A stretch of DNA of 64,000 bases from the NCBI GenBank assembly GCA_013289715.1, contig JABCZJ010000002.1:124001-188000 (forward strand). The letters run 5' to 3'. The position numbers and the translations under genes are program-made. The stretch is from Acidobacteriota bacterium. GTDB taxonomy: Bacteria > Acidobacteriota > Terriglobia > Acidiferrales > UBA7541. The notes below the pieces were generated by a model. It did no database searches. It was given only the letters and a program-made list of their open reading frames with translations, and was not told the origin of the DNA. Shown here piece after piece: positions 9,073-18,919 of the stretch; positions within the stretch are counted from its first letter, which is position 1; each line of letters opens with the position of its first letter.

Positions 9073-9151
9073 TCATCCCGAACAAAGTCCTGCGCTTTTT
9101 CCTTCCCGCCGCATTTTGGCGAGCGCGGGATGCAGAGAGAGATCTGCTTTC
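9073..9151. repeat. Repeat family A copy 4
   Basis: GTCATCCCGAACAAAGTCCTGCGCTTTTTCCTTCCCGCCGCATTTTGGCGAGCGCGGGATGCAGAGAGAGATCTGCTTT. Confidence 0.85.
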
Positions 9152-9267
9152 CGCGAATTCGCCAGGCACAAATGTCGTGGTCGTCGATTTTGTTCGTGCT
9201 TCCGATTCGCTCCAAACCCATTTTTCCGTTAAGCTATATGCGCACCACGGAGCCACTCAACCCACCC

Positions 9268-10881
9268 ATGCTCGAACGATTACAGAAAATCATTGCGCGC
9301 GCCGGGATCGCTTCCCGCCGCCACGCCGAAGAACTAATCAAATCCGGCCTGGTCACCGTAAACGGCCAAACGATCACCGAACTAGGCAGCAAAGCCGACG
9401 AATCCAAAGACCACATCAAAGTCCAAGGCAAACTCCTGCGCCCCGAAACCGAGCGCGTCTATCTGCTCCTGAACAAACCGCCCGAAGTAGTCTCCACCAT
9501 GATCGATCCCGAAGGCCGCCGCTCGCTCACCGACCTGCTCCACGGCGTCTCGCAGCGAGTCTTTCCCGTAGGCCGCCTCGAATATCATTCCCTTGGCCTC
9601 GTCTTTCTCACCAACGACGGCGAGCTAGCGAACCTGATACTGAAAGCCCATCACCTGCCGCAAACCTACAACCTGAAATTGAAAACTCTCCTCACCTTCG
9701 AAGAAATCGACAGCCTCGCGCAATCGACAGGCGCTCGCATCACGCGCATCAAAGGCAAAGACGCTCCCTGGTACGAAGTGACGCTCTCTGAAGCTCGCCG
9801 CGACCAGCTGCGCAACCGCCTGTTCCAGACCGGCCATCCCGTGGAAAAAATCAAGCGCGTCAAAATCGGCAACCTTGCGCTCGAGGATCTCTCGGCAGGC
9901 CACTATCGTCCGCTGTCAGACGCCGAAGTCAGCACGCTGCGCCATATGGTTCAGCCAGGTAGCGCGCAATCAAGCCCAACAACGCATCTAGCCATCCTCA
10001 GGAGCACCCAGCCAACTCTGTCGGCGACGCCAACAGCACCAGACACGCCCAAGCCGCATTTTCCCGTCGCGGTGGCGCGCCGTCCCTTCGTCAAGCGCCG
10101 CCCCTATCAACCCAAGCCAAAACCAGGCGAAGCAAAGCGCCCGCCTCAACCGTTCATCCCGCCTGATAGCGGCGCCCCGCGCCCGCCTCAAAAGTTCAAG
10201 AACCCGCCGCACGATCGCTCCGTGCCGCCAGGGCCACCGCCAGCCGCAGCAATTCCATTCTCCGCGCCGCCACGAAAAAGCTTTCAGAATTCGCGCCAAG
10301 GCCATCCCGCGCGCCCGGATTTCAAAGCGCGTCCCGCAGCCGCAGGCGGACGTCCCTCAAAACCGCCGTTCGCAAAATCATACGGCGCAAAGTCTCACGG
10401 CCCGAAATCGCACGACGAAAAACCGCGCGGCCCCTGGAAGTCCCGCCCACCCTTCAGAAGGGAAGGCCGCGGCGGATCAAAACCACATCACGGCGGAAAA
10501 CCATTCCAGAAATTCCGCCCAGATTCCGTCCCGCACCAAGACCAAGACTCATACTACGATCGCCCAATCAAACCAAAATCCGAAGCCCCCTGGCGCCGCA
10601 GCGAATCCTCGCAACCAAGTGGACGCCCGCATGCAGCCGTAGACGGAAAATTCCGCAGCGGTCCACCCACCGGCGGCAGCCGCAAACCCGGCGCCCCCTG
10701 GAAATCGCGCAAGCCCTCCGAACCCGGCGCCTTCGGCCGCGCCAAAAGCAAATTCACCCAGCCCGGTGGACGCCCCGCCGGAATGAAGCCACGCACAGGC
10801 GGACCAAAACGCAGCGGAAACGGCCCAGGCCATCACAAACCAAGACTAGGAAATTTCACAGGCCCCAAGGGAAGGCGCTGA
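9268..10881 (+). CDS. rluB: 23S rRNA pseudouridine synthase (RluB/RsuA family) with long basic Pro/Lys/Arg-rich C-terminal tail
   Basis: S4 domain MLERLQKIIARAGIASRRHAEELIKSGLVTVNG; LNKPPEVVSTMIDPEGRRSLTDLL; FPVGRLEYHSLGLVFLTNDGELA. Confidence 0.88.
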   Translation: MLERLQKIIARAGIASRRHAEELIKSGLVTVNGQTITELGSKADESKDHIKVQGKLLRPETERVYLLLNKPPEVVSTMIDPEGRRSLTDLLHGVSQRVFPVGRLEYHSLGLVFLTNDGELANLILKAHHLPQTYNLKLKTLLTFEEIDSLAQSTGARITRIKGKDAPWYEVTLSEARRDQLRNRLFQTGHPVEKIKRVKIGNLALEDLSAGHYRPLSDAEVSTLRHMVQPGSAQSSPTTHLAILRSTQPTLSATPTAPDTPKPHFPVAVARRPFVKRRPYQPKPKPGEAKRPPQPFIPPDSGAPRPPQKFKNPPHDRSVPPGPPPAAAIPFSAPPRKSFQNSRQGHPARPDFKARPAAAGGRPSKPPFAKSYGAKSHGPKSHDEKPRGPWKSRPPFRREGRGGSKPHHGGKPFQKFRPDSVPHQDQDSYYDRPIKPKSEAPWRRSESSQPSGRPHAAVDGKFRSGPPTGGSRKPGAPWKSRKPSEPGAFGRAKSKFTQPGGRPAGMKPRTGGPKRSGNGPGHHKPRLGNFTGPKGRR

Positions 10882-10894
10882 GCCAACCCACTGA

Positions 10895-12055
10895 ATGACC
10901 AAACGGATTCATGATCTCGTCCCTCCTCACATTCGCGCGCTCGCTCCCTACGTGCCCGGAAAACCAATCCAAGAGGTCGAACGCGAACTGAAAATGCACC
11001 CTATCAAACTCGCATCGAACGAAAATCCCCTAGGCCCGTCGCCGCTCGCCCTGGCCGCCGCACAAAAAGCTCTCGCCGATTCCAATCGCTATCCCGACGG
11101 CAGCGGCTTCTACGTCCGCGAAGCCCTCGCCCAAAAACACGCCGTCCCCGCCGAAAATATAATTCTCGGCGCAGGCTCAACCGAACTGATTGACCTTGCC
11201 GCCCGCATCATGCTCACCAGGTCCGATTGTGGCGTCGCCTCCCACGGCTCTTTCCCGCTCTACTACATCGCCATTCGCGCCGCCGGTGCCCGCCTGCTCG
11301 AAATCCCGCTGCGCAATTACGCCTTCGATCTGGACTCGATCGCCCGCAATCTCCCGCCCGATGCGAAAATCGTCTACCTCGCGAATCCCAACAATCCCAC
11401 CGGCACCATGTTCACCGCCGACGAGCTCGACTCCTTCCTGGCCCGCGTTCCCGAAACCGTACTGGTAGTAGTAGACGAAGCCTACTTCGAATACGTCGAG
11501 CGCCCCGACTACTCGCGCTCCATAGCAGTCGCGCAACGCCGTCGCAACGTAATCGTGCTCCGCACATTTTCGAAAGTCTACGGCCTCGCCGGTCTGCGCA
11601 TCGGCTACGGTATCGGCCCTGCCGACCTGCTCAACGAAATGAACAAGCTGCGCGGCCCCTTCAACACTTCCGGCGTAGCGCAATCCGCAGCTCTGGCAGC
11701 GCTCGAGGACGCAGAACACGTGCGCAGGTCCGTCGAATCCAATCGCGCTGGCCTAGCCCAACTCTGCGCAGGCTTGAAATCTCTAGCCGTCCAATTCGTC
11801 CCGTCCTTCGCGAATTTTCTGCTCGTAGAATTCGGACGCGACGCCGAACCCGTCAGCGAAGAACTCCTCACCCGCGGAGTAATCGTACGCCCCATGCGCT
11901 GGATGGGCCTGCCCAGCGCCATCCGCGTCTCGGTGGGCACCCCCGAAGAAAACAAAAAATTTCTGGACTCGCTCGCCCTGGTAAGAGACACTACGCCGCG
12001 CGAATCGCAACCATCCATTCGCCAATTTCTGGAAGGAGATTCCCGGGACATTTAA
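10895..12055 (+). CDS. hisC: Histidinol-phosphate aminotransferase
   Basis: KLASNENPLGPSPLA, NPNNPTGTMF, VVDEAYFEYV, RTFSKVYGLAGLRIGYGI. Confidence 0.93.
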   Translation: MTKRIHDLVPPHIRALAPYVPGKPIQEVERELKMHPIKLASNENPLGPSPLALAAAQKALADSNRYPDGSGFYVREALAQKHAVPAENIILGAGSTELIDLAARIMLTRSDCGVASHGSFPLYYIAIRAAGARLLEIPLRNYAFDLDSIARNLPPDAKIVYLANPNNPTGTMFTADELDSFLARVPETVLVVVDEAYFEYVERPDYSRSIAVAQRRRNVIVLRTFSKVYGLAGLRIGYGIGPADLLNEMNKLRGPFNTSGVAQSAALAALEDAEHVRRSVESNRAGLAQLCAGLKSLAVQFVPSFANFLLVEFGRDAEPVSEELLTRGVIVRPMRWMGLPSAIRVSVGTPEENKKFLDSLALVRDTTPRESQPSIRQFLEGDSRDI

Positions 12056-12546
12056 TGACTGAATCCACCGACGACTTTAACTTGTCCACAAACCTGCCCG
12101 TGCGCGGAAGCACCCCGGCCGCGCCCCACGATCCGGTCACAGAAATCCTGAAGACCAGTCGCACCATCGCCGTAGTGGGCCTCTCCAATCGCAAATTTCG
12201 ACCCAGCTACGGCGTAGCCGATTACCTGAAATCCGTCGGCTACCGCATCATCCCCGTAAACCCGCTGGAAACGGAAGTCCTAGGTGAGAAGTGCTACGCG
12301 CGCCTGGAAGACATTCCCGAAAAAGTAGACATCGTGAATATTTTCCGCCGCTCCGAGTTCGTGCCAGACATCGTCGACTCCGCCATCCGCAGCAACGCCC
12401 GCGCCATCTGGATGCAAGAAGGTGTAATCCATCACGAAGCCGCCGAGCGCGCCCGCCGCGCCGGCCTCTTCGTCACAATGAACGCCTGCATCCTGAAAGA
12501 ACACGTCCGCCGCCTCCGCCTAACAAAAGATCCCGCCAGCATCTGA
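12055..12546 (+). CDS. CoA-binding domain protein (YccU-like)
   Basis: IAVVGLSNRKFRPSYGVADYLKSVGYRIIPVNPLETEVLGEKCY; start overlaps hisC stop (TAATG). Confidence 0.88.
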   Translation: MTESTDDFNLSTNLPVRGSTPAAPHDPVTEILKTSRTIAVVGLSNRKFRPSYGVADYLKSVGYRIIPVNPLETEVLGEKCYARLEDIPEKVDIVNIFRRSEFVPDIVDSAIRSNARAIWMQEGVIHHEAAERARRAGLFVTMNACILKEHVRRLRLTKDPASI

Positions 12547-12681
12547 GCCTGACTTTCACGCGTCAGGGTTAGCAGGCAATCGACCGCATCACGGGTTTCT
12601 CATCCTATTGCCGTCAGCATTGCCTGTATCAGTGTTCTCCTGCGTTCATCATTGGTGCCGTTGAATTGCCTCAGACCCACA

Positions 12682-13830
12682 CTAAAACCGATACATCACT
12701 AAAGCCCGTTTCCCCGGCTCCGTCACCCCGACCGTCTCCCCATCCGGCGCAATCGCAAAACTATGAAACTCCAACCCATGAAAAAACGGCTCGAACGTTC
12801 CACTATAAACTCCCACCCAAACTAGATTGTTCGATTGCTGCGGCTGCCCGCGCTTCAACAAAATATGCTGCTCGTCCCGCGCCCACTGAAATTCCCCAAT
12901 CGCCACGCGCACCACCACCGGCCGTGCAGAACCGACCACGTCGCGCACCTCAAGCGTATCTCCATCCTTGAAATAAGCGATTTTCTTAGCCGAAGGAGCC
13001 ACCGTCAAAAATCCTGCGTACTCATCGACGGATCCAAGCTCCGTCACCCGCTCCGCCGCCAAATCCAGCTGCATGATCTTCGGCGCTCCGACCAACCGCG
13101 TATTTTCTTCAATCGCAAATGCCTGATTCCGCTTCGTATCCCACGCCACCGCCGCGAACGTGAACCCATCAAACAACACGCGCTTCTTCCCGTCCGCCGG
13201 ACGCAACGCATTAATCTGGCTCAAACCACCGGTAGTTTTCGACAAATACACCAAAGTCTGCCCATCCGCCAACCACGCCGCGTTAAACGCATCCGAAAGC
13301 GTCGCAGTCTTCGATCCAGAAATCGAAATTTCCCGGCCGTCCGCATCCATCAAATACAAAATCGTGTTCGGCCGCACCGTCTGCTGCTCATCCAGCTGCT
13401 GCACGATGCTCCCCCGCGGCTGTGCCAGCTCAGAAGTATCCATCTTCACCACAATCCGCTTGTTGTCCGGCGACCAAGTCAGCGTGTCCACCTGGTAGCT
13501 ATGCTGATGCGGCAAAGGCGGGTGCTTGGAATCCCCCGGATCGCTAGGCTCCTCATCCGGAGAGAAGGGCACTGGCGTGAACTTGTCTCCATCAATAATC
13601 TTCCGCTTTTTTCCGTCAACGTCGCCCACCCAGAAATCGTCATGCTCCACAATCAATTTCTTGATCCGTTTCATCCGCTCCACGGCATACACCACATGAT
13701 TGTCCTGCGAAATCGCAAACGCCTGCACGTCCTGGTCAAACACCGCCACCTGCTTCACTTCCGCAAGCCCCAACACAGGCAGCACAAGCACCATAACCAC
13801 GACGAGCCATAAAAAATAATTAGAAGCCAT
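12682..13830 (-). CDS. TolB/WD40-like beta-propeller protein, exported
   Basis: N-terminal TM/signal (MASNYFLWLVVVMVLVLPVLGLAEV) and repeated propeller blades (LTWSPDNKRIVVKMD); ATG at 13830. Confidence 0.7.
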   Translation of the reverse strand: MASNYFLWLVVVMVLVLPVLGLAEVKQVAVFDQDVQAFAISQDNHVVYAVERMKRIKKLIVEHDDFWVGDVDGKKRKIIDGDKFTPVPFSPDEEPSDPGDSKHPPLPHQHSYQVDTLTWSPDNKRIVVKMDTSELAQPRGSIVQQLDEQQTVRPNTILYLMDADGREISISGSKTATLSDAFNAAWLADGQTLVYLSKTTGGLSQINALRPADGKKRVLFDGFTFAAVAWDTKRNQAFAIEENTRLVGAPKIMQLDLAAERVTELGSVDEYAGFLTVAPSAKKIAYFKDGDTLEVRDVVGSARPVVVRVAIGEFQWARDEQHILLKRGQPQQSNNLVWVGVYSGTFEPFFHGLEFHSFAIAPDGETVGVTEPGKRALVMYRF

Positions 13831-13897
13831 GCCAGGAACGGCTGAGCCGGAAGAATCGGAAGGCCGGGAAGAGCAGGGAGGGTGGGGAGACCGAGAA

Positions 13898-13961
13898 GGG
13901 CGGGGCTTCAGCCCAGCCATGCAGCCGTACCCAAAAGGGGCTTTAGCCCCTGAAGCCAGGC
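13898..13961. repeat. Repeat family F copy 2
   Basis: GGGCGGGGCTTCAGCCC...AAAAGGGGCTTTAGCCCCTGAAGCC. Confidence 0.7.
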
Positions 13962-13973
13962 TTTTCCGTCGCA

Positions 13974-15323
13974 TCACTTTTCTTTCGTCTCCGCCGGCTT
14001 TTTCTGAATCCGCCGTATTTCCTCCAACCTCTGCCGAATACGCGCCTCGAATCCCTGATCCGTCGGCTGATAATAAGTCCGCCCCGCCAAACTTTCCGGC
14101 AAACAACTCATGTCCGTAACCTTATCCTCGTAATCGTGTGCGTACTGGTAGTCCTTCCCATATCCAATATTTTTCATCAACCCGGTCACCGCGTTCCGAA
14201 TCTGCAGCGGGACCGGCTCAGCTATGGTGCTCTGCAAATCGTCCTGCACGCGACCGTAAGCCTTGTACACAGCATTCGATTTCGGCGCGAGCGACAAATA
14301 CACCGCCGCCTGCGCCAAAGCCAGATGCCCCTCCGGTGGTCCCAACAATTCAAACGCCTGCATCGCCGCGATCGTCACTTCCACAGCGTGCGGTTCCGCC
14401 AATCCAATATCCTCACTCGCCATGCGCACCAGCCGCCGCGCAATGTACAGCGGATCCTCGCCGGATTCGATCATGCGCGCCAGCCAATACAGCGCCGCGT
14501 CCGCATCCGAATTGCGCACCGACTTGTGCAGGGCCGAAATCAAGTTGAAATGTTCTTCGCCCGACTTGTCATAGGGCAGCAACTTCCGCTGCAGCACATC
14601 CTCCAGCCGCTCCTGCGTCAAAACCCGCCGCCCCTCAGGCCCGGGCTCCGTCCCCATCACCAAAGCTTCCAAAGTGTTGTAAGCCGCCCGCGCGTCTCCA
14701 TTCGCCAAGATCGCAATTCGATGCAATATCTCCAGATTTGCCGCGACGTTCAACTTTCCAAGCCCGCGCACGTCGTCCGCCAGCGCCCGCTCGAGCAGCG
14801 CAACGACCTGCTCCGCCGTGTGCGCTTTCAACACATACACTTTCATCCGCGAAAGCAACGGCGCAATCACTTCGAACGAAGGATTTTCCGTAGTTGCGCC
14901 AATCAATAGAATATTCCCAGCCTCCACATGCGGCAAAAACGCATCCTGCTGCGCGCGATTGAAGCGGTGCACCTCATCCACAAACACAATCGTGCGCCGC
15001 CCGTAGCGTCGCGTGGTCTCCGCCTTGGCCATCACCTCCTTAATCTCTTTGATTCCGGAAAGCACCGCACTGAAAGGAACGAACTCCGACTTCGTAGTCC
15101 GCGCAATAATTCGCGCCAGAGTCGTCTTGCCGCAACCAGGAGGTCCCCACAACAGCAGCGAAGTCAAATCATCGCGCTCAATCTGCACGCGCAAAGGTTT
15201 ACCAGGCCCAAGCAATTCTTCCTGCCCGATGAATTCATCCAGACTCTGCGGACGCATCCGGTCCGCCAGCGGGCGCCCCGCCGACGATTCTTCCTCAGGT
15301 TGAATAGCTTGAAAGAGCCCCAT
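13974..15323 (-). CDS. rarA: Replication-associated recombination protein A (MgsA/RarA AAA+ ATPase)
   Basis: LADRMRPQSLDEFIGQEELLGPGKPLR, LLWGPPGCGKTTLARII, FVDEVHRFNRAQQDAFLPHVE. Confidence 0.93.
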   Translation of the reverse strand: MGLFQAIQPEEESSAGRPLADRMRPQSLDEFIGQEELLGPGKPLRVQIERDDLTSLLLWGPPGCGKTTLARIIARTTKSEFVPFSAVLSGIKEIKEVMAKAETTRRYGRRTIVFVDEVHRFNRAQQDAFLPHVEAGNILLIGATTENPSFEVIAPLLSRMKVYVLKAHTAEQVVALLERALADDVRGLGKLNVAANLEILHRIAILANGDARAAYNTLEALVMGTEPGPEGRRVLTQERLEDVLQRKLLPYDKSGEEHFNLISALHKSVRNSDADAALYWLARMIESGEDPLYIARRLVRMASEDIGLAEPHAVEVTIAAMQAFELLGPPEGHLALAQAAVYLSLAPKSNAVYKAYGRVQDDLQSTIAEPVPLQIRNAVTGLMKNIGYGKDYQYAHDYEDKVTDMSCLPESLAGRTYYQPTDQGFEARIRQRLEEIRRIQKKPAETKEK

Positions 15324-15577
15324 GGTTTTAAATCAGTTCCAAGGCACCAGTGATGAACGCAGATAAACACAATTCAATTGGACCCACCGCAGCGCAACAC
15401 ATCGTATCGACTGCAAATCTAGACGCGCCGAACTCAATATTAGTTGTAATTCGATCGGTAGTTCGAGTTCTCGTTCTTTTCGTAGTCCTCGTTTTGGTCG
15501 CCGTTTCAATTTCTGTCCTGGCTTGAGGCCTCGTCCTGGTTTCGGCGTAATCGTTCCTCTGCGTTCATCAGCTTCTA

Positions 15578-16471
15578 TTAGTGTTCATCTGTGGTAAAGC
15601 CCTTCCTCTGCCGTGCCGCCTCGTACAAAGCCACCGAAGCCGCAACCCCCGCATTCAAACTCTCCACCCCCGCGCTCATCGGAATCGAAATCCGCGCATC
15701 CGCCACATGTTCAATCTCGGCTGGCAAGCCAGCACCCTCATTCCCAATAAATATCGCCACCGCCTCGCGCAAATCCGCCGCAGCACCTGCCCCCGCGCCG
15801 GCCAGAGCAACAGAATGTGAACTGGCGGCCACAATCTTAACCCCAGCCACTCTCAGCTGCGCCAGCAACACCGGAATCGCCATCCCCCGCAAAACAGGGA
15901 AGCGCAAACCAGATCCCGCCGAAGCACGCAACGCCTTCGGCGACCAAGGATCAGCACACCCGCGCGTCGTCACCACCCCGGTCGCACCAAACGCCTCCGC
16001 CGACCGCACAATCGTCCCCACATTCCCCGGATCTTGCAGCGCAGCCATCACGACCACCAGCGGCGCGTCGCCACGCAAAGCCCCGTCAGCCGCAGCCGCC
16101 CCGTGTACCACAGCATCAAATTGCCACGAAGGCTGCACGAAAAGCGCGGCCACTCCCTGCGGCGCTTCCGTCCCCGCCACCGACGCAAACAGTTTATCCG
16201 TAGTCCGCATCACCCGCGAACGCGGAATCCCCGCCTCACTCTCGCCAGCCGCGCGCAAAATCCGTTCCAGGTCCGACGCCTCGCCGGCCTCGCTCACCAG
16301 CAATGCCTCCGCCTGCAACCCCGAACGCAGCGCATCCTCCACCAACTTCGGCCCTTCGACACCAATCGGATCGCCCTCCGTCGGCCCCGTCCCGCGCAAA
16401 GCCGCCCGAAATATCTTCAGCCACTTATTCTCGCGGCTAGTAATCAGCTCTTCACTCAAGTGTGACGCCAC
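15578..16471 (-). CDS. TrmH/SpoU family RNA 2'-O-methyltransferase
   Basis: LQDPGNVGTIVRSAEAFGATGVV, FIGNEGAGLPAEI, SLNAGVAASVALYEA. Confidence 0.92.
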   Translation of the reverse strand: MASHLSEELITSRENKWLKIFRAALRGTGPTEGDPIGVEGPKLVEDALRSGLQAEALLVSEAGEASDLERILRAAGESEAGIPRSRVMRTTDKLFASVAGTEAPQGVAALFVQPSWQFDAVVHGAAAADGALRGDAPLVVVMAALQDPGNVGTIVRSAEAFGATGVVTTRGCADPWSPKALRASAGSGLRFPVLRGMAIPVLLAQLRVAGVKIVAASSHSVALAGAGAGAAADLREAVAIFIGNEGAGLPAEIEHVADARISIPMSAGVESLNAGVAASVALYEAARQRKGFTTDEH

Positions 16472-16613
16472 GCCCCCAGCCTAACAAACGCCTCAAGCCC
16501 CGTCGAGTTCTCCTGCCCACGGAATCGCATCGCAAGCTGCAACTTGCTTCTATTGCGGAGCATATGATAGCGTGCGAAGCGAACTTGAGGCGTAACCCGC
16601 AGAGAGTGATCAC

Positions 16614-17252
16614 TTGCCCGTCGAAGTCCTGAAAATTTCAGCCGCAACTCCGGAACAACGTGTGGTGGACTACGCCGCCGGCTTCATCAAACGCGGCCAG
16701 GTGGTCGGCGTTCCCACCGACACCTTCTACGGCCTCTCCGTCGATCCATTCAATCTCGCCGCTATCGAAGCTGTCTTTCGCGTGAAGGGGCGTCCCGAAA
16801 CCAAAGCGCTCCCGATCCTGGTGAGTTCGATCGAACAAGCCGTCACACTCATCCGTGATGTCCCCGACGCCTTTCTAACGCTAGCTCACAAATTCTGGCC
16901 CGGCGCCCTAACGCTTGTCGTCGAAGCCACGCACCGCCTACCCCTGAAAGTAACAGGCAACACCGGCCGAGTAGCACTCCGCTGGGCAAACATGGCGGTT
17001 CCCACTGCAATCATCGAAGCCGTAGGCGGCCCCATCACCGGCACCAGCGCCAATCTTTCCGGCTTTCCCAGCTGCACCGCTGCCACCCAAATCGTAAAGC
17101 AACTCGGCGACCGCCTCCCCCTAGTCCTAGACGCAGGCGACACCGGCGGCATCCTGGCAAGCACCATCGTCCGTCTTGACGGCCACCACTGGAACGTAGT
17201 CCGCGAAGGCGCCATCCCCGAATCCGAAATCAAATCAGCATTGCACGCCTGA
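16614..17252 (+). CDS. L-threonylcarbamoyladenylate synthase (Sua5/YciO/YrdC)
   Basis: GVPTDTFYGLSVDPFNLAAIEAVFRVKGRPETKALPILV; starts TTG or internal. Confidence 0.9.
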   Translation: MPVEVLKISAATPEQRVVDYAAGFIKRGQVVGVPTDTFYGLSVDPFNLAAIEAVFRVKGRPETKALPILVSSIEQAVTLIRDVPDAFLTLAHKFWPGALTLVVEATHRLPLKVTGNTGRVALRWANMAVPTAIIEAVGGPITGTSANLSGFPSCTAATQIVKQLGDRLPLVLDAGDTGGILASTIVRLDGHHWNVVREGAIPESEIKSALHA

Positions 17253-17267
17253 TGATCTTGCCTCAGG

Positions 17268-17360
17268 TTTTCTCTGCGCCTCTACGGTAAATGCCTCTAT
17301 CTTTTTCAGATTTTTCTCTGCCCTCCCCCTGTGCCCTCCGTGTTGAATCCTTTGACTTGC
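17268..17360. repeat. Repeat family B copy
   Basis: TTTTCTCTGCGCCTCTACGGTAAATGCCTC...CAGATTTTTCTC...CTGTGCCCTCCGTGTTGAATCCTTTGACTTGC. Confidence 0.75.
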
Positions 17361-17364
17361 GCGC

Positions 17365-18910
17365 CTACTTCAAAAACGCCGAAACCAAAAAATCATAATC
17401 CCCACCAGGAGACATCGTGATCCCCTCAAGCCTGTCGCGATGCAGGCAAACATTATCCACATACCACAAATCAATATAAGGCTCATCGGCAGCCACAATC
17501 TCCTGCACCCGCGCCAATATCTCCTTGCGCTTCGCCTGATCCATCTCCACCCGCGCCTGATCCAACAAACCATCCAACTCCGCATTCCGGTAATGCCCGC
17601 GATTAGCCCCCACCGGCGGCATCCTCTTCGACCCAAACACATACTCAAAAACATCCGGATCCGTATTCGCCCCCACCCATCGCAACGTATACATCTGAAA
17701 ACTCCCCCGCGTAATATCCGTATAAAAAGTCGCGAACTCCAATGGTCGCAGCTCCAAGACCACCCCCACGCGCTTCCACTGATCCGCAATCGCCGCGCTA
17801 GTCAGGCGCGTAAACTCATCCGTCGAGGTTTTCAACGTCAATCGCAACCGCACCCCATCCCCCCTGCGCGGATATCCCGCCGCATCCAGCATCTTCTCGG
17901 CCCGCGCCGGATCGAAATCATACTGCTGCACGTCTGCATCAAACGCCCAGTGATTCGGCGGCAGCAAACTCTGCGCCTGTCGCGCCTGTCCGCGCAGCAA
18001 ATATTTAATAATCGTCGCGCGATCGGTGGCGTAAGCGAGCGCCTGCCGCACCTCGCGCTTCGCCAGAATCGGATCGTCGAAATTGAACGAAAGATATGCC
18101 ACCGAAGTTCCGGGCTCCTCCACCGCCGCAAGCCCGCGTTCCTTCGCCAGCGTCACCACCGTGTCCGGCGTCAGGGAATTGATCGTCGCATCCGCCGAGC
18201 CCTTGCGCAGCTCCAGCGCGCGGACGATCGGGTCCGGCACGATGCGCATCCGCAGCCGCTCGATCTTCGGCGCGCCAGCAAAATAATGGTCGTTCCTTTC
18301 CAGCACGATTTCTTCATCCGTAGTCGCGCTCGCAAACCGAAATGGCCCGGTGCCAATCGGATGTTGCGCTATCTCCGCACCCGACCCGCGCGGGACGATC
18401 CCGATCGCCGGCGAAACTATGGTAGAAAGCAGCGACGCGTACGGTTCGCTCAGATGAAAAATCACCGTTGCCCCGTCCGGCGCCTCCACAGACGTAACCA
18501 TCTTGAATCCGCCGCGTTTCGGCGTCTTCAGCGCGCCAAATAGGATCGTATCAAACGTGTACTTCACGTCCGCCGACGTAAGCGGCCGCCCATCGTGAAA
18601 TTTCACGCCAGGACGTAAATGGAAAACGTAGGTCAGCGGGTTGGGAATGTCCCAGCGCTGCGCTAGGTCAGGAATCACATTAAAGTGTGCGTCGCGTGCC
18701 ACCAGACTGGAGAAAATCAGCCCATCCACGTGCTCCGAATAAGCGTCCGCGCCAATGCGTGGATCGAGATTGGTCGGCGCAGAATCCATCAAAAAATTGA
18801 CGGTAGCGGAATCAGCGGAAGCTTTCGACGAGCCGCAGCCACTCAGAAGAAACGCACCACACAGCAGAGCAGCAAAAACCGCACCCGAGCCCAGCGGCGA
18901 AACTCCCGAG
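17365..18910 (-). CDS. ABC transporter substrate-binding protein, family 5 (peptide/nickel-type), lipoprotein; exact start uncertain
   Basis: Lipobox-like FLLSGCGSSK; TNLDPRIGADAYSEHVDGLIFSSLVARD, RPGVKFHDGRPLTSADVKYTFD. Confidence 0.88.
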
Positions 18911-18919
18911 CGTGAAATC

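Noticed and set aside
12666-12971. Plus-strand ORF 12666-12971
   Set aside because: Antisense to the 3' end of the propeller protein gene and without domain signal
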